DNA of 64,000 bases from Curculioniphilus buchneri (lineage in GTDB: Bacteria; Pseudomonadota; Gammaproteobacteria; Enterobacterales; Enterobacteriaceae): the NCBI RefSeq assembly GCF_964275155.1, contig NZ_OZ193413.1, forward strand, positions 496,001 to 560,000, in the 5' to 3' direction. The position numbers and the translations under genes were made by a program. The notes beneath the pieces are model-generated. The model saw only the letters and a program-made list of their open reading frames with translations. It did not search any database and was not told the origin of the DNA. Below are positions 1-12,720 of the stretch, piece after piece (positions within the stretch are counted from its first letter, which is position 1; each line of letters begins with the position of its first letter).

Positions 1-1158
1 TACTTAATAGTATATTTATTTTCTATGATATATACTTATGTATGCATGCAGCATCTTTTAAAAAGACGATTGAATTTTAACAGTAATCCTTTTATGGACA
101 GTTAGTATATTTTTAGGAAAAAGATTTGTTCTCTATTGAATTATTTTAATACATGGCGATAAAGTTTTTTAAAAAATATAAGATGGCCATTTTATATAGC
201 TATCATACTTACATGCATACATTAATAGATTGTATAAATCACTATATAAATAAAATATCTAAAGTTTAAAGATTGAGTAATGTTCAAAGACTAACATACA
301 TAAGTATTGAATCATTAAATATGGAAATTTGATTATTATAACTTTGTGAACTTATATAGTATAAGTTATAATACCTTATTTGACTGATATAATTAATAAT
401 CAAGATTTGATCTTATCGGATATACAGTGTAAATAATAATTTATATTGAAAAGATTTGAAAAATATTTCATAACTTTTTATCGATTTATTTATTTCATAT
501 TATCACTATATATTAATATATTATTACGGTAATATTTTCAATACATTACAATTTTATAGTTAAAAAAAGCTTAATATATTTCTTATATATTAAGGTTTTT
601 ATATCTTCATTATATTTATATTATTATGAATGCACTATTAGAAAATATCAAGAACAATACTGTGTAATTTATTGATCATAAATGAAATTTACTCATATAT
701 GTACTGCTTTTAAAATAAAATTATCCTGATAGGATATAAAACGTTATAAAAACATTAGGATTCTAATAGTAATGCTATATAGTGTTACTAAGTATTTAAG
801 ACTGGTTAGATATTTTTAAATTATTTTTATGCAGTAGCATAGGTATATTTTGTGTGTACAGACTTATAGTATTTCTTTAAAATCTGAAAATAATTCTAAT
901 TATCTCAGATTAAAATCTATATTATTAATAACTTAATTTTTATAAATTAAATGAAAGAATTTAGTATTTAATTTTTTGCTTTGATTTTTAAAATAAGTAT
1001 CGGATTAATAATAAATTAATTTAATACAATTAAAAGTAACATTGCCCATTCCAACATATAATAAAATATTAAATTGGACAGCAACAACGCAACCTTAGTA
1101 GTCAACGTAATTTGTCTCTCTTAAAGAACAGTAGATTGTCTATAAAAAAGATAATAAA
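1..1158. other. AT-rich spacer downstream of nuoN
   Basis: No open frame resembling a known protein on either strand and no RNA gene that I can recognise. It follows the 3' end of the nuo operon. The only clear structure is a 22-base inverted repeat at 176-197 centred on TGGCCA with one G.T pair. No U-tract terminator could be identified directly after nuoN. Probably an eroded remnant of former genes. Confidence 0.6.
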
Positions 1159-2619
1159 TTACCACAATGTTGGCTTTGATAACTGAATCAAAGTAATTAA
1201 TGGTTGTGGATATACCCCTAAAAATAACACTAATAATAAAGAAATAATTACTATTATACCTCCAGTAGTTACTGCCCAATTAGAAGGAATATTACATTGC
1301 CAAGATTCTGAGGGTAATAGATATAAGTTCACTATGATACGTAAGTAATAAAATAGGCCAATAGCACTACTAATAATCACTGTACTAGTTAACAAAATTA
1401 GGTGACTTTTAACACCAAGCATTATTATATAAAATTTACCAATAAAACCAATTGTCATTGGAATACCAGCTAATGAAAAAATCATAACAGTTAGTATTAC
1501 TGAAAGCAGTGGCTTTCGCCAAAATAAACCACGGTAAAACCGAAAACAATTTACATCTATTTCGCTGTGGCATTGAGACATTAAACTAATTATACTAAAT
1601 ATACCTAAGTTAGAAACTAAATAACCCGTTAAATAAACGCCAATAGTTTCTAGAGCTAAGGTATGCATTTGTAATGCAATGATTCCTATAAGGAGATAAC
1701 CAAAATGAGAAATGGAAGAATAACCTAAAATTCGTTTAATATTGTTTTGATTAAGCGCCATAAGGTTTCCTAACAGCATAGAAGACAAGGACATCATTGT
1801 TAGAATTAGCTGTATTGCTTCTGTGTTAATTATGGGAAAATAAAGAAATAAACGTACAACTGTTGAAAAAATAGAAATTTTTCCAACAGTTGCTAAAAAG
1901 GCAACTGCAGCCACTGGTGCGCCTTGATATACATCTGGTGTCCACAAATGGAATGGTACCAAAGATAATTTAAAACCAAAAGCAATAATTAGCATACCAA
2001 AGCCTGTTAATAATAACAGTAATGTAGGAAATATGTTATTAGATGCCTGACTTATGGCGATGAAAGACAATTGACCAGTATTTGCATATATCAGAGCTAT
2101 ACCAAATAAAAGAAATGATGTTGCAATAGCTGATAGTAGTGAATATTTAATACTGGATTCTAAGTAGTAATTATTATGGCTGATATAACCTATCATACCA
2201 AAAATTGGTAGTGACATTAATTCTATTCCAAGAAATAATGTTGCTAAATGATTAGAGCTAGTTAATAACATTCCTCCAATGGTAGCAATCAATAGCATCA
2301 AATAAAATTCATCACAGTTTCCCGGATAATGTGTCAACCAAATATAAGATAATATTCCAGTAGATAAACTGGAGAAAAGTATTAGTCCAATATAAAATAT
2401 AGAAAAATTATCAACACGTATCAGTGTAGTAACGTCAGTAGATCCATGTTGCATCACTAATAACAATGATGCTAGAGCTAGACTCAATCCTATATATGTT
2501 AGGATAGCACTAACAAGGTGATTACGTCGCCATATGATACATATCATCACAATTATTGCCGTTAATCCTATAATTAATAATGGCAATAATGCTACTAATT
2601 GTTGAAAAGTTATTGTCAT
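1159..2619 (-). CDS. nuoN: NADH-quinone oxidoreductase subunit N
   Basis: Antiporter-like membrane subunit of respiratory complex I (NDH-1), part of the proton-pumping arm in the inner membrane. The 486-residue product matches E. coli NuoN (485) and is almost entirely hydrophobic helices. The conserved segment near residues 215-235 (KLSLVPFHLWTPDVYQGAP) carries the lysine and the HxWxPDxY signature of the Nqo14/NuoN family. It is the last gene of the operon and starts 15 bases after the nuoM stop. No truncation or missing motif is visible. Confidence 0.97.
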   Translation of the reverse strand: MTITFQQLVALLPLLIIGLTAIIVMICIIWRRNHLVSAILTYIGLSLALASLLLVMQHGSTDVTTLIRVDNFSIFYIGLILFSSLSTGILSYIWLTHYPGNCDEFYLMLLIATIGGMLLTSSNHLATLFLGIELMSLPIFGMIGYISHNNYYLESSIKYSLLSAIATSFLLFGIALIYANTGQLSFIAISQASNNIFPTLLLLLTGFGMLIIAFGFKLSLVPFHLWTPDVYQGAPVAAVAFLATVGKISIFSTVVRLFLYFPIINTEAIQLILTMMSLSSMLLGNLMALNQNNIKRILGYSSISHFGYLLIGIIALQMHTLALETIGVYLTGYLVSNLGIFSIISLMSQCHSEIDVNCFRFYRGLFWRKPLLSVILTVMIFSLAGIPMTIGFIGKFYIIMLGVKSHLILLTSTVIISSAIGLFYYLRIIVNLYLLPSESWQCNIPSNWAVTTGGIIVIISLLLVLFLGVYPQPLITLIQLSKPTLW

Positions 2620-2633
2620 GGAAAATTATGTCT

Positions 2634-4157
2634 TCATTTTAAATGAGTAGCGTTATAATTAACGACAAACCAATTTTGAATATTGCATATAGCAGGCGCT
2701 GCAGTATCCATAATCAATGTTGGAAAGAATCCAAGAAGTATTAATAGAATAACAAGAAAAAAAATAATTGACTGTTCACGCAGCGTTATATTTTTTAAAG
2801 GTTTATTAGACTTAGCTAGACCATAATAAGCACGTTGCATCATAATGAGAGAATAAAGAGATGAAAAAACTAAACCAAATGTAGCAATTATTGTAATAAT
2901 GGGTGCTACTGAAAAACTACCAAGCAAAATTGTAATTTCTCCAACAAAATTTCCGGTTCCTGGTATTCCAAGCATGGAACATGCAAAAAACAGAGACAAT
3001 GCTGGAAGTACATTTAATTTTGTCCACAAGCCACCCATTTTTCGCATATCTTGTGTATGAAGACGTTCATACAATTGACCACAAATAATAAACATACCAG
3101 CAGCTGAAAATCCATGAGCAATCATCTGTACTACCACACCCTGATAAGCTAATTCAACACCACTATAAATAGCAATTAATATAAATCCCATATGTGATAT
3201 ACTTGCATATGCAACGAGACGCTTGATATCAACTTGAGAATATGCCATCCAAGCTCCGTAGAAAATTCCTATTATACCAAACCACATAGCAATAGGTGCA
3301 AAGTGATGTGATGCCTGAGGGAATAATGGTAAGTTAAAACGCAAGAGCCCGTAGGCAGCTGTTTTAACTAAAATTCCCGCTAAATCTACTGAACCTGCGG
3401 TAGGTGATTGGCTATGAGCATCTGGCAACCATCCATGCAAAGGTATTACTGGTAATTTAACACCAAAAGCTACAAAGAAACCCAGCATAAGCAGATATTC
3501 CAGCTGTTTTGGTATTGGTGTATGTAAAAGATTTTCATAATTAAAAGTCCAGATACCGGTAAAGTTATAATGCACTATTGTTAGACCAAGAATCGATACT
3601 AACATTACAAGACCGCTGGCTTGAGTATAAATAAAGAATTTAGTAGCGGCATTAATACGTATTGTACTATTGGAGTCACCACGTCCCCAGAATGAAATTA
3701 AAAAATACATCGGTACTAGCATCATTTCCCAAAAGAAAAAAAAGAGAAATGTATCAATAGCAAGAAATATACCTATTGCACTACCAATAATCCATAAAAG
3801 ATGAAGGTAAAATAAACCTTGATAATGTTTAATTTCACACCAAGAGCACAATATAGCCATTGTACCAAGCAATCCCGTCATTACTACCATTAAAAGTGAT
3901 AGTCCATCCAAAGCTAAATGAATACTTATTCCGAAACGGGGAATCCAGGGGAATAGATATTCCATTTGCCATTGCGGTAATCCATGGGCTACTACTAATG
4001 AATATGTCCCTTGATACCATAAGAGTAAAGATAAAATTACAGTCAGCAATATAGTAATCAAAGCAATCCAGCAAGGCTGGAATATGTCAAACCGTTCGCA
4101 TTGCCAACATAGAAAAGCCCCGATTAAGGGTATTAAAATCAGCCAAGGTAGCAGCAT
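2634..4157 (-). CDS. nuoM: NADH-quinone oxidoreductase subunit M
   Basis: Antiporter-like proton-pumping subunit of complex I. The 507-residue product is close to E. coli NuoM (509), beginning MLLPWLILIP. The family glutamate in FFFWEMMLVP (about residue 145) and the lysine in KLPVIPLHGWLPDAH (about 235) are both present. Multiple hydrophobic helices are spread over the whole length. It lies between nuoL, which ends 131 bases upstream, and nuoN, 14 bases downstream, so it is co-transcribed with the nuo operon. Confidence 0.98.
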   Translation of the reverse strand: MLLPWLILIPLIGAFLCWQCERFDIFQPCWIALITILLTVILSLLLWYQGTYSLVVAHGLPQWQMEYLFPWIPRFGISIHLALDGLSLLMVVMTGLLGTMAILCSWCEIKHYQGLFYLHLLWIIGSAIGIFLAIDTFLFFFFWEMMLVPMYFLISFWGRGDSNSTIRINAATKFFIYTQASGLVMLVSILGLTIVHYNFTGIWTFNYENLLHTPIPKQLEYLLMLGFFVAFGVKLPVIPLHGWLPDAHSQSPTAGSVDLAGILVKTAAYGLLRFNLPLFPQASHHFAPIAMWFGIIGIFYGAWMAYSQVDIKRLVAYASISHMGFILIAIYSGVELAYQGVVVQMIAHGFSAAGMFIICGQLYERLHTQDMRKMGGLWTKLNVLPALSLFFACSMLGIPGTGNFVGEITILLGSFSVAPIITIIATFGLVFSSLYSLIMMQRAYYGLAKSNKPLKNITLREQSIIFFLVILLILLGFFPTLIMDTAAPAICNIQNWFVVNYNATHLK

Positions 4158-4288
4158 GACATTTTATATCCTTTTATATATTGATTGATTGTATACTCTA
4201 AAAGTAATAGATTAATTTCCTAAATAAATTAGCACTCATCAGCTTCTAATGAATATCAGATTAATTGTATAAAATGAAACTCTAAAAC

Positions 4289-6139
4289 TTAAAGTAATAT
4301 TAAAGATGTTATTATGATAACTGCACCAAGAAACATAGATGCTACATACCAACGTAACTGTCCGTTTATGCTTAACGTTAATACGTAACTAACTAAGTTT
4401 ACTAATTTTACTACAGGAATGCTTATTAGTGCATTGAGTGGATCTTTTTCTAGAAATCTCGCAATAGCTAAATAAGGTTTGATAAAAATTTGTTTATATA
4501 GCCAATCAAAACCCCAGGCGTTCAACCACCAGATAGAAAAAAATCGGCCTGGTGCACTGGCTGTTATGTCATTAAGTATAGGATGTTTAAAAAACCATAA
4601 AACCGTGGCTATCATGATACCAAACATAGTGAGAATGCCGGATGTTAGCTCTAACATAATCCGACCATCATGACTTATATTATTTGGCAATACGCCAGAT
4701 AGAGGCGGTGTAATTATACTACCAATACAAGTAGATAAAATTAACAAACATATGAGAGGTAGGTAGTGATTAGTACTACGATGATATAAATGAACTTTAA
4801 TTTTTAAATTACCATGAAAGATGATAAATATCATTCGAAAAGTATAGATTGATGTAAGAAGTGTTCCAATTAATCCAGCACACAATAGTATGTTATGTCC
4901 ATTGACCAGCGCGCTCCATAAAATTTCATCTTTGGAGTAAAAACCAGCAGTAATCAAAGGTAATGCTGACAATGATGCACCACCTACCAGAAAACAAGTA
5001 TATATAAATGGAATTGATTGTCGTAAACCACCCATTTTAAAAATATTCTGTTCGTGATGGCACGCAAAGATTATTGAGCCGGACGATAAAAATAAAAGTG
5101 CTTTGAAACATGCATGAGTCATCAAGTGAAAAATAGCGGCATTCCAATTTTGAATACCCAAAGAAAGAAACATGTATCCTATTTGGCTCATAGTAGAATA
5201 AGCTAAAATTTTTTTTATATCAGTCTGCACTAACGCTGCACAACTTCCTAGTAATAATGTAATGACACCAATAATTCCTACTAAATATAATACATCCGGC
5301 GCCATTAGGAATAAACCATGTGTTCGAGTAATTAAGTATACACCAGCAGTCACCATAGTAGCAGAATGAATAAGTGCCGATACTGGAGTGGGACCAACCA
5401 TTGCATCAGATAGCCAAGTTTGCAAGGGAAATTGAGCTGATTTACCAATTGAGCCAATAAGGAGCATCAAGGTTATCCAGGTTATTATAGGATCACCTAC
5501 CATGAGTTTTTGAGATACTAGTACTGTAAGTTGATGGAAATTAAGAGTATTAAACTGATTATAAAGGATAAATAGCGCAAATAATAAAAAGATATCTCCT
5601 AAACGAGTCATGATAAAAGCTTTTATTGCAGCAATGTTATGTTTTAAATCAGTAAAATAAAATCCTATTAACAAATAGCTACAAAGTCCTACCCCTTCCC
5701 AGGCAAAATATATTGTAAGTAAATTATCTGCTAATACTAATAAAATCATGTTGGCAATAAATAAGTTAGTATAAGCAAAAAAGCGTGCATAACCCTCTTT
5801 GGCATCATGCATATACCAAGTAGCGTAGAGATGAACAAGAAAACCAATTCCAGTAATTATTGACAACATAGTTAAAGAAAGACCATCAAGACTAAGCGTA
5901 ACTGGAATTTGAAAATTATCTGTCTTTATCCAATGCCATAAAGTTTGAGTAAATATAAATGTTTTACTGTTATGCATGCTGAAAAAATTAAATATTAACC
6001 ACACCGTAGTTAATGCTGCCAATCCAACACTACCGCTTCCAACTAAAGCAGTGATATTCTTAGACCAAGAACCTTGTGAAAAAGCTAAAAGTAAAAAACC
6101 AAACAAAGGAAATAAAATTGTTAAATAAAGTAGATTCAT
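4289..6139 (-). CDS. nuoL: NADH-quinone oxidoreductase subunit L
   Basis: Largest antiporter-like subunit at the distal end of the complex I membrane arm; its long lateral helix couples the pumping modules. The 616 residues compare with 613 in E. coli. [15 protein letters not shown] (about residues 145-160) and [31 protein letters not shown] (about 230-260, only in part quoted by family rules) carry the key Glu and Lys. The C-terminal lateral-helix region is retained. The start overlaps the nuoK stop (ATGA), implying translational coupling. Confidence 0.98.
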   Translation of the reverse strand: MNLLYLTILFPLFGFLLLAFSQGSWSKNITALVGSGSVGLAALTTVWLIFNFFSMHNSKTFIFTQTLWHWIKTDNFQIPVTLSLDGLSLTMLSIITGIGFLVHLYATWYMHDAKEGYARFFAYTNLFIANMILLVLADNLLTIYFAWEGVGLCSYLLIGFYFTDLKHNIAAIKAFIMTRLGDIFLLFALFILYNQFNTLNFHQLTVLVSQKLMVGDPIITWITLMLLIGSIGKSAQFPLQTWLSDAMVGPTPVSALIHSATMVTAGVYLITRTHGLFLMAPDVLYLVGIIGVITLLLGSCAALVQTDIKKILAYSTMSQIGYMFLSLGIQNWNAAIFHLMTHACFKALLFLSSGSIIFACHHEQNIFKMGGLRQSIPFIYTCFLVGGASLSALPLITAGFYSKDEILWSALVNGHNILLCAGLIGTLLTSIYTFRMIFIIFHGNLKIKVHLYHRSTNHYLPLICLLILSTCIGSIITPPLSGVLPNNISHDGRIMLELTSGILTMFGIMIATVLWFFKHPILNDITASAPGRFFSIWWLNAWGFDWLYKQIFIKPYLAIARFLEKDPLNALISIPVVKLVNLVSYVLTLSINGQLRWYVASMFLGAVIIITSLILL

Positions 6140-6438
6140 CCATGCATCTCGCTAATTATATCGACATTAAGAGTATGATAATGACGATATAATCGTAATA
6201 GTAATCCTAAATTTATGCTAGCTTCAACAGCAGCGACAGTAATTGCTAAGATGTACATTATTTGCCCGTCTGCTTGCTCCCAATAGCTTCCAGCAATAAC
6301 TAAGGCCAATGCTGAAGCATTAATCATAATTTCTATGCCTAATAGTATGAATAACAAATTACGGCGGATTACTATTCCAGTTAAACCTAATATGAACAAA
6401 ATAGCAGCTAAGGCAAAACCATGTGACAACGGAATCAT
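6136..6438 (-). CDS. nuoK: NADH-quinone oxidoreductase subunit K
   Basis: Small three-helix membrane subunit of complex I, in the pumping arm next to NuoJ and NuoN. The product is 100 residues, identical in length to E. coli NuoK. The intramembrane glutamates are visible in [10 protein letters not shown] and in [13 protein letters not shown]. The gene overlaps nuoL by four bases and follows nuoJ after five bases. Normal in every respect that I can see. Confidence 0.97.
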   Translation of the reverse strand: MIPLSHGFALAAILFILGLTGIVIRRNLLFILLGIEIMINASALALVIAGSYWEQADGQIMYILAITVAAVEASINLGLLLRLYRHYHTLNVDIISEMHG

Positions 6439-6443
6439 GTTTT

Positions 6444-6968
6444 TTATTTTCCGATTTTCTTAATGTCATCATGGTGATGACGTCCTAGACGAACCGCAAC
6501 TATCAATCCTACTAATAATAGCATTGAAGCCAGTTCTACTATTAAAATATAAGGTCCAAATAATGCGATACCAACGGTCTTTATCGAAATAGAATGTTTG
6601 GAAATAATGTATTCAGAAATACTATAAAAAGTATATAATAACATCATTAACAGCATGAGGGCCATGAGTGATGATGACATGATCCAAACCCATGCTTTTG
6701 GTTGATCAAATACCTGTGTACCACAATCAATATCTATATCTGTATTTAATATCATAACTGAGAAAACAAATAGCACCATGATGGCACCGGCATAAATAAT
6801 TATTTCTAACGCTCCGCTAAAGTAGGCTCCTAATGAAAAAAAAACACAGGCAATAGCAAGTAATGAAATAATCAAATAAATCAGAGCATATATTGGTTTT
6901 TTCTGAAAAAAAACGCAAAGTGTTGATAATATCGATACAAAACTAGAAAAATAAAATGTTATTTCCAT
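6444..6968 (-). CDS. nuoJ: NADH-quinone oxidoreductase subunit J
   Basis: Membrane subunit of complex I with five predicted helices. The product is 174 residues, against 184 in E. coli; the difference is in the poorly conserved C-terminal tail. [20 protein letters not shown] and [18 protein letters not shown] are typical family segments, the latter containing the pi-bulge helix of transmembrane 3. It sits between nuoI (15 bases upstream) and nuoK (5 bases downstream) in the canonical order. Confidence 0.96.
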   Translation of the reverse strand: MEITFYFSSFVSILSTLCVFFQKKPIYALIYLIISLLAIACVFFSLGAYFSGALEIIIYAGAIMVLFVFSVMILNTDIDIDCGTQVFDQPKAWVWIMSSSLMALMLLMMLLYTFYSISEYIISKHSISIKTVGIALFGPYILIVELASMLLLVGLIVAVRLGRHHHDDIKKIGK

Positions 6969-6983
6969 GTTTATTTCTTCTCT

Positions 6984-7526
6984 TTAAGGAAGTAAACTTT
7001 TTACATTAATGGGTTTAGCTTCATTTTCTCCTACCCCTGTTTCTTTACCTGAAATTGTTACTCCAGACATGCGATAGAAATCGTATTCTGGATATTTACC
7101 CGGTCCAGAAATAAGTAAGTCTTTTTTTTCATATACTAAATCTTTCCTATTATATTCACCCATTTCAAAATCTGGAGTAAGCTGAATGGCAGCAGTTGGA
7201 CAAGCTTCTTCACATAAACCGCAAAAAATACAACGAGAAAAATTAATACGAAAATACTCTGGATACCAACGGCCATCTTTAGTTTCTGCTTTTTGCAGTG
7301 AAATACAATCTACTGGGCACACAACAGCACATAAATTACAAGCTACACAACGTTCGTTACCATCAGGATCACGTGTCAAAATGATGCGACCCCGAAAACG
7401 GGGAGATGGATTTACAGGTACATCAGGATACAATCGAGTTTCTCGGTTGCTAAATGCTTGAATCGCTATCATCCATATGCTACGTAATATGGTTCCACAG
7501 CTAATGGCAAAATTTTTAAAACCCAT
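6984..7526 (-). CDS. nuoI: NADH-quinone oxidoreductase subunit I (2x 4Fe-4S)
   Basis: Peripheral-arm ferredoxin-like subunit carrying clusters N6a and N6b, which pass electrons from NuoG towards NuoB and quinone. The 180 residues equal the E. coli length. Two CxxCxxCxxxCP motifs are intact: [12 protein letters not shown] and [12 protein letters not shown]. The N-terminal amphipathic segment that contacts the membrane arm is present. It follows nuoH after 18 bases and precedes nuoJ by 15. Confidence 0.98.
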   Translation of the reverse strand: MGFKNFAISCGTILRSIWMIAIQAFSNRETRLYPDVPVNPSPRFRGRIILTRDPDGNERCVACNLCAVVCPVDCISLQKAETKDGRWYPEYFRINFSRCIFCGLCEEACPTAAIQLTPDFEMGEYNRKDLVYEKKDLLISGPGKYPEYDFYRMSGVTISGKETGVGENEAKPINVKSLLP

Positions 7527-7544
7527 GATTGATTATATTCTCCT

Positions 7545-8528
7545 TCAATACATATTATATAATATTGTTGTTGCAGTCGCTAATAGATTCAGTAGAGTAA
7601 GTGGCAAGCAGATATTCCATCCTAGTTTCATTACTTGGTCATAACGTGGACGAGGTAAAGCTGCTCGAATTAAAACGAATAAAATCATAAAAAAAGCAGT
7701 TTTCATACAAAACCATATAACAGGTGGTAACCAAGGTCCTCTCCAACCTCCAAAAAATAGCGTTACTGTTAAAGCTGAGATAGTTATGATACCAATATAT
7801 TCTCCCATAAAAAATAGAATGAACTTCATTCCTGAATACTCGATACGATAACCATCGGCTAGTTCTTGTTCCGCTTCCGGCTGATCGAAAGGATGACGAT
7901 GGCAAACGGCTATTCCTGCCATAAAAAAAGTAATAAAACCCAAGAATTGAGGAATAACATTCCACAAATGTGTTTGCGAATCAACAATATCACCGAGATT
8001 AAATGATCCAGCTTGCGCTACAACTCCCATGAATGATAGCCCTAAAAAAACCTCGTAGCTTAATGTTTGAGCTGATGCACGTATTGCGCCTAATAGCGAA
8101 TATTTATTGTTACTGGCCCAACCAGCGAAAAGTACTGCATAAACCATTAGTCCAGCCATCATCAAAAAGAAAAGCATACCAATTTCCAAGTCGGCTACAA
8201 TCCAAGTTGGAGTTATGGGCACTATGGAAAAGGCAATTAAAAGAGACATAAACGCAATAATTGGTGCTAAAATGAAAATAATTTTATCAGCGAATGGAGG
8301 AATCCAATCTTCTTTAAATATCATTTTTATGACATCAGCTATCAATTGCAGCGACCCACCCCAACCAACGCGATTAGGTCCATAGCGATTTTGAAATAAT
8401 CCTAGTAGACGTCTTTCAGCAAAGCTCATGTAGGCTCCACATGTGACAACTGACAATAGAATGATGAGTGCTTTTATTACCGATAAAAAAATAGTGAACA
8501 TCTCTGGTGTTAGAATGAAACAAATCAT
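7545..8528 (-). CDS. nuoH: NADH-quinone oxidoreductase subunit H
   Basis: Membrane subunit that forms the quinone chamber together with NuoB and NuoD. The product is 327 residues (E. coli 325) with about eight hydrophobic helices. The signature segments [20 protein letters not shown] (about residues 36-55) and [16 protein letters not shown] (about 212-227), including the charged loop near the quinone site, are intact. The start overlaps the nuoG stop by four bases (ATGA). Confidence 0.98.
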   Translation of the reverse strand: MICFILTPEMFTIFLSVIKALIILLSVVTCGAYMSFAERRLLGLFQNRYGPNRVGWGGSLQLIADVIKMIFKEDWIPPFADKIIFILAPIIAFMSLLIAFSIVPITPTWIVADLEIGMLFFLMMAGLMVYAVLFAGWASNNKYSLLGAIRASAQTLSYEVFLGLSFMGVVAQAGSFNLGDIVDSQTHLWNVIPQFLGFITFFMAGIAVCHRHPFDQPEAEQELADGYRIEYSGMKFILFFMGEYIGIITISALTVTLFFGGWRGPWLPPVIWFCMKTAFFMILFVLIRAALPRPRYDQVMKLGWNICLPLTLLNLLATATTILYNMY

Positions 8529-11260
8529 TGAACTACTTTCTCGAGATTATGAACACTTAATCCTGATAGTATTGGAGGAATATTTGGAAAACCCAATGGC
8601 AATCCAATTTGACCAATATATAAATTATCGCTACATTGAACCGGTAGACAAAACTCCATTCCATTACAAGTAAAAGCAAGCATCGTATTATTGGTAATGC
8701 CTAGTCGCAAGGAATCAACTCTACTCAGCATGACATATGGTTTTGGCATACGTTTCTGAATTACAGAAGATAATTGAGAAGTTTCTTCGCTACCAAACAG
8801 GTGCCAATAAGGTGCAATACACCATTGTCCTGGTGACGATGAAAAGCTTTTTGGAATATTATTGAAATAATTTAAAGTATTTTCACCAGCTTCCAGCAAT
8901 CGGATACCGGGATCTCCATAGCGCAAATGACCACCTATTTCATCTTGAAATTTATTCCAAGCCTGAGGTGAATTCCAACCTGGTGACCAAGCAAATGCAA
9001 CTTGCTGATTTGGCATTTGTAATGTATTATGCCCCTCCATAGAAAACGTAAACATAGTGTCTTTATCTTGCAGCACACCAGGTTCATGAACACTTGTATT
9101 AGCAAGCATTGCTGTTCTGCCACTATAACAATGTGGCTCTCGTGCTAATTTTTTTCCGTGAACACGAAAAGTTGCATCTGGTGCGGCTTTTCTTATTCCT
9201 GATAGTTGCGGTAATTCTTGTGCCATTGCATCAATGATATGATCTAACTGTGTCCAATATATTTTAGAATTTAAATAAGTCGCATGTAGTAAATGTAACC
9301 AACGCCAACTTTCTAGTATCATTATGTTATTATTATAATAGGCGGGACTATATACTTGAAAAAAACGCTGAGCTCGCCCTTCCTGATTAATTAACGTACC
9401 AGAACATTCTGTAAAATTTGTTACTGAGAAAATAAGATCTGCCTTATCATGCAGCGCAGTACGTTGATGATCTAATACAATTAAGTTTTTTAAGCCAGAT
9501 AGAGCAGAATTGATTTGCGTAGCTGGAGCTCGTCGGTACAGATCATTTTCTAGTACAATAACATTGTCTACTACACCTTGTGTCAATTCCATTAAAGCAT
9601 TATTTAAATTACCCCCACCCATCATGGCTAAACCCATGCTATTCACTTCAGAAAGGATAAAAGTAATGCCCACTTTACTACCTCGTTTATTTAAAGCGCA
9701 AGCGATATTAGCGGCAGCAGAAATGATTTCTTCACTACCAGTATTGCTTCCAGAGATGATTAGTGGTTTTTTTGCATTAGCTAATTTCTGCACGACTACA
9801 TCTATTTTTACTTGTAATGAAATGTCAATGTCGTTGACTGCAGGTGCTGTCTTATCTAGCATATGGGCGATCGCGAAACCAAGCCGTGCTTGTTCACTCA
9901 TTGGTGCAAAGTAACTCCACGAAGCGATATCATCTAAACGGGTACGATCGATACTGGTAATAAATAATGGATATTTAGTATTTTGACCAACATTTAAGAT
10001 TGCAGAAATCTGCCAATCTGCTATTTTTTGCGCTGTTGCCATTTCACGCGCCTTTCCTTTAATAGCTTGACGAACTGCAAGTGCTATGCGTGCGCCAGTT
10101 TGAGTAACATCTTCTCCCAAAATTAATATTGCATCGTAGCTTTCTATTTCTCGTAGAGATGGCGTATGGATACCACTCGTACGCAAAATCTTAAGTATTA
10201 ACTCTAGTTGGTTTTGTTCACTGCTAGACATGCCAGTGTAAAAATTATCTGGTCCCACCAATGTTCGTAGGGCAAAATTACTTTCAAGACTCGCTCGTGG
10301 TGAGCCAATTCCGATGGTTTTACATGTTTGACGAAGTACATTCACTACTTCCTTGACGGCCTGTTCTTGATTTAAGACAGTCCATTTGCTATCATGGCGC
10401 TTTATAGGTTGATATGGACGATTTTTAAGATTAACGTAACCGTAGCCAAAACGACCTCGATCGCATAAAAAATAGTGATTGACACTGCCGTTATAGCGAT
10501 TCTCAATGCGACGTATTGTGCCGTATCGCTCGCCGGGACTGATGTTACAACCAACACTGCATTGTTGACAAATACTAGGAGAAAACTGCATATCCCATTT
10601 TCGGTTGTAACGTTCAGAATGTGTTTTATCAGTAAATACACCAGTGGGACAAATTTCCACTAAATTTCCAGAGAATTCATTTTCTAATATTCCTGATTGA
10701 GAACGGCCAAAATAAATATTATCGTGGCATCCATATGTACCAAGGTCGGTGCCATCAGCATAATCTCTATAATAACGAACGCATCGATAGCAGGTGATAC
10801 AACGATTCATTTCATGCAAAATAAAGGGACCAAGATCTTGATTTCGATGAGTACGCTTTGCAAACCGATAACGACGACAATGTTGACCAGTCATAACCGT
10901 CATGTCTTGCAGATGACAATTGCCACCTTCTTCGCAGACTGGACAATCATGCGGATGATTAATCATTAAAAGCTCTATTATACTTTGTCGAAATTGTTTT
11001 GCTTCATTATCAATGATAGAAATATATGTACCATCAGTAACTGGTGTCATACAGGATATAACTAACTGACCTTGGGTATCTTCAATATTTTTATATTTTT
11101 TGACTATACATTGTCGGCATACCCCAACACTTCCTAATGCAGGATGCCAGCAAAAGTAAGGAATATCAAGATTTATAGACAAACAGGCTGACAACAAATT
11201 GTCTGAACTTTTTACCTCATATTTTTTGCCATCTACGTAAATTATAGCCATATTTAACAT
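8525..11260 (-). CDS. nuoG: NADH-quinone oxidoreductase subunit G
   Basis: Largest peripheral-arm subunit, holding several Fe-S clusters of the electron path from NuoF. N-terminal 2Fe-2S ligands lie in [15 protein letters not shown], followed by [29 protein letters not shown] and the extra N7-type set CQQCSVGC with a later Cys in [12 protein letters not shown] molybdopterin-oxidoreductase-like body follows. I placed the start at 11260, 12 bases after a GGAGG at 11273-11277. The next ATG at 11251 gives exactly the 908 residues of E. coli NuoG and is the alternative. A longer frame upstream to 11353 has no family support. Confidence 0.96.
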   Translation of the reverse strand: MLNMAIIYVDGKKYEVKSSDNLLSACLSINLDIPYFCWHPALGSVGVCRQCIVKKYKNIEDTQGQLVISCMTPVTDGTYISIIDNEAKQFRQSIIELLMINHPHDCPVCEEGGNCHLQDMTVMTGQHCRRYRFAKRTHRNQDLGPFILHEMNRCITCYRCVRYYRDYADGTDLGTYGCHDNIYFGRSQSGILENEFSGNLVEICPTGVFTDKTHSERYNRKWDMQFSPSICQQCSVGCNISPGERYGTIRRIENRYNGSVNHYFLCDRGRFGYGYVNLKNRPYQPIKRHDSKWTVLNQEQAVKEVVNVLRQTCKTIGIGSPRASLESNFALRTLVGPDNFYTGMSSSEQNQLELILKILRTSGIHTPSLREIESYDAILILGEDVTQTGARIALAVRQAIKGKAREMATAQKIADWQISAILNVGQNTKYPLFITSIDRTRLDDIASWSYFAPMSEQARLGFAIAHMLDKTAPAVNDIDISLQVKIDVVVQKLANAKKPLIISGSNTGSEEIISAAANIACALNKRGSKVGITFILSEVNSMGLAMMGGGNLNNALMELTQGVVDNVIVLENDLYRRAPATQINSALSGLKNLIVLDHQRTALHDKADLIFSVTNFTECSGTLINQEGRAQRFFQVYSPAYYNNNIMILESWRWLHLLHATYLNSKIYWTQLDHIIDAMAQELPQLSGIRKAAPDATFRVHGKKLAREPHCYSGRTAMLANTSVHEPGVLQDKDTMFTFSMEGHNTLQMPNQQVAFAWSPGWNSPQAWNKFQDEIGGHLRYGDPGIRLLEAGENTLNYFNNIPKSFSSSPGQWCIAPYWHLFGSEETSQLSSVIQKRMPKPYVMLSRVDSLRLGITNNTMLAFTCNGMEFCLPVQCSDNLYIGQIGLPLGFPNIPPILSGLSVHNLEKVVQ

Positions 11261-11373
11261 GTTCAAATGAGGCCTCCAAAACAGAGAATTAATTAAAAAA
11301 TGTATCGAGGTGATAGATGGACGAGATGTGCCTACTCTTTTAATATTACACAATATGTTAAGATTATATGATA

Positions 11374-12720
11374 TTAATACTTCTTTTTTAATAAGTTAGG
11401 TTGTATGCCAACAATAGTGCCAGTAGTATTTACATGAGTGTTGTCTATTCCGGCTTCAAATTCAAAACGAAAATATTTAATTGCACTTTGTAATGGTTCA
11501 ACTGCTCCTGGAGCATGAGCACAAAATGTTTTTCCAGGGCCTAAAAGCCGACATAGTTTTTCTAGAATTTCTATGTCTCCTGGTTGACCTTGATGTTGTT
11601 CCAATGCGCATAAAAGTTTAACGCTCCACGGTAGACCATCGCGACAAGGTGTACATAAACCACAGGATTCGCGAGCAAAAAATTCTTCTAAATTACGTGT
11701 TAACGACACCATATTAATTTTATTGTCTACTGCTATTGCTAAAGCAGTACCAAGTCGGCTCCCTGCTTTTCCGATATGTTCAAAGTCCATCGGTAGATCC
11801 AAATGGATTTGAGTTAAAAAATCAGTACTAGCGCCACCAGGCTGCCAAGCTTTCAATGTTAAACCATGATCCATACCGTCGGCATATTCCTCTAAAATTT
11901 CACGTGCAGTAACACCGAACGGTAATTCCCAAACACCCGGATTTTTCACTCGACCGGAAAATCCCATCAATTTAGTTCCAGTATCTTTGCTTGTGCCAGA
12001 AAGATCTTTATACCATTTTACGCCATGTGTTAAAATAGCTGGAATGTTGCATAAAGTTTCAACATTATTAATGCAGGTAGGTTTTCCCCACACTCCAATA
12101 TTAGCGGGGAATGGCGGTTTAAAACGTGGATTAGCACGTCGTCCCTCTAAAGAATTAATGAGTGCGGTTTCCTCTCCGCAAATATAACGACCAGCTCCTG
12201 TATGTACAATTAGTTCTAAACTAAATCCGCTGTTTAAAATATTATGACCTAATAGACCAGCTTCATTAGCCTCAGCAATAGCATGTCGTAATCGCGACGC
12301 TGCTTCAATATATTCTCCACGTATAAAAATATAACCACGATATGCTCTTAAAGCATAGGCGGAAATTAACATGCCTTCTAATAAAAGATGAGGAATTTGT
12401 TCCATAAGAAGACGGTCTTTATAAGTTCCTGGTTCCATTTCGTCAGCATTACATAATAGATAACGAATATTTATTGTGGGATCCTTTGGCATAAGACTCC
12501 ACTTTAGTCCAGTGAAAAACCCAGCACCACCACGTCCTCTTAATCCTGAATTCATTACCATAGTAATGATGTCATCTTGCGCTATTTTACCTAAAGCTTT
12601 TCGGGCACCAGAGTAACCGTTTTTATTCTGATATTCTTTTAGCCATACTGTCTGATGGTCATCGCGTAAAAACCAGGTTAAAGGATGTGTATCTTCAGTA
12701 CGAATAATAGGTTTAATCAT
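11374..12720 (-). CDS. nuoF: NADH-quinone oxidoreductase subunit F (NADH/FMN-binding)
   Basis: Entry point of electrons into complex I: binds NADH and FMN and holds cluster N3. The product is 448 residues (E. coli 445). The glycine-rich nucleotide site [13 protein letters not shown] is near residues 62-74, the FMN-site region [15 protein letters not shown] near 180-194, and the N3 ligands [12 protein letters not shown] plus the later [11 protein letters not shown] are present. The start overlaps the nuoE stop by four bases. No anomalies. Confidence 0.98.
   Translation of the reverse strand: MIKPIIRTEDTHPLTWFLRDDHQTVWLKEYQNKNGYSGARKALGKIAQDDIITMVMNSGLRGRGGAGFFTGLKWSLMPKDPTINIRYLLCNADEMEPGTYKDRLLMEQIPHLLLEGMLISAYALRAYRGYIFIRGEYIEAASRLRHAIAEANEAGLLGHNILNSGFSLELIVHTGAGRYICGEETALINSLEGRRANPRFKPPFPANIGVWGKPTCINNVETLCNIPAILTHGVKWYKDLSGTSKDTGTKLMGFSGRVKNPGVWELPFGVTAREILEEYADGMDHGLTLKAWQPGGASTDFLTQIHLDLPMDFEHIGKAGSRLGTALAIAVDNKINMVSLTRNLEEFFARESCGLCTPCRDGLPWSVKLLCALEQHQGQPGDIEILEKLCRLLGPGKTFCAHAPGAVEPLQSAIKYFRFEFEAGIDNTHVNTTGTIVGIQPNLLKKKY

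Noticed and set aside
7639..7965. 108-codon minus-strand frame inside nuoH
   Set aside because: Out-of-frame shadow of the strongly conserved nuoH coding sequence.
9510..9914. 134-codon plus-strand frame opposite nuoG
   Set aside because: Antisense shadow of nuoG; the nuoG frame is fully conserved and explains the sequence.
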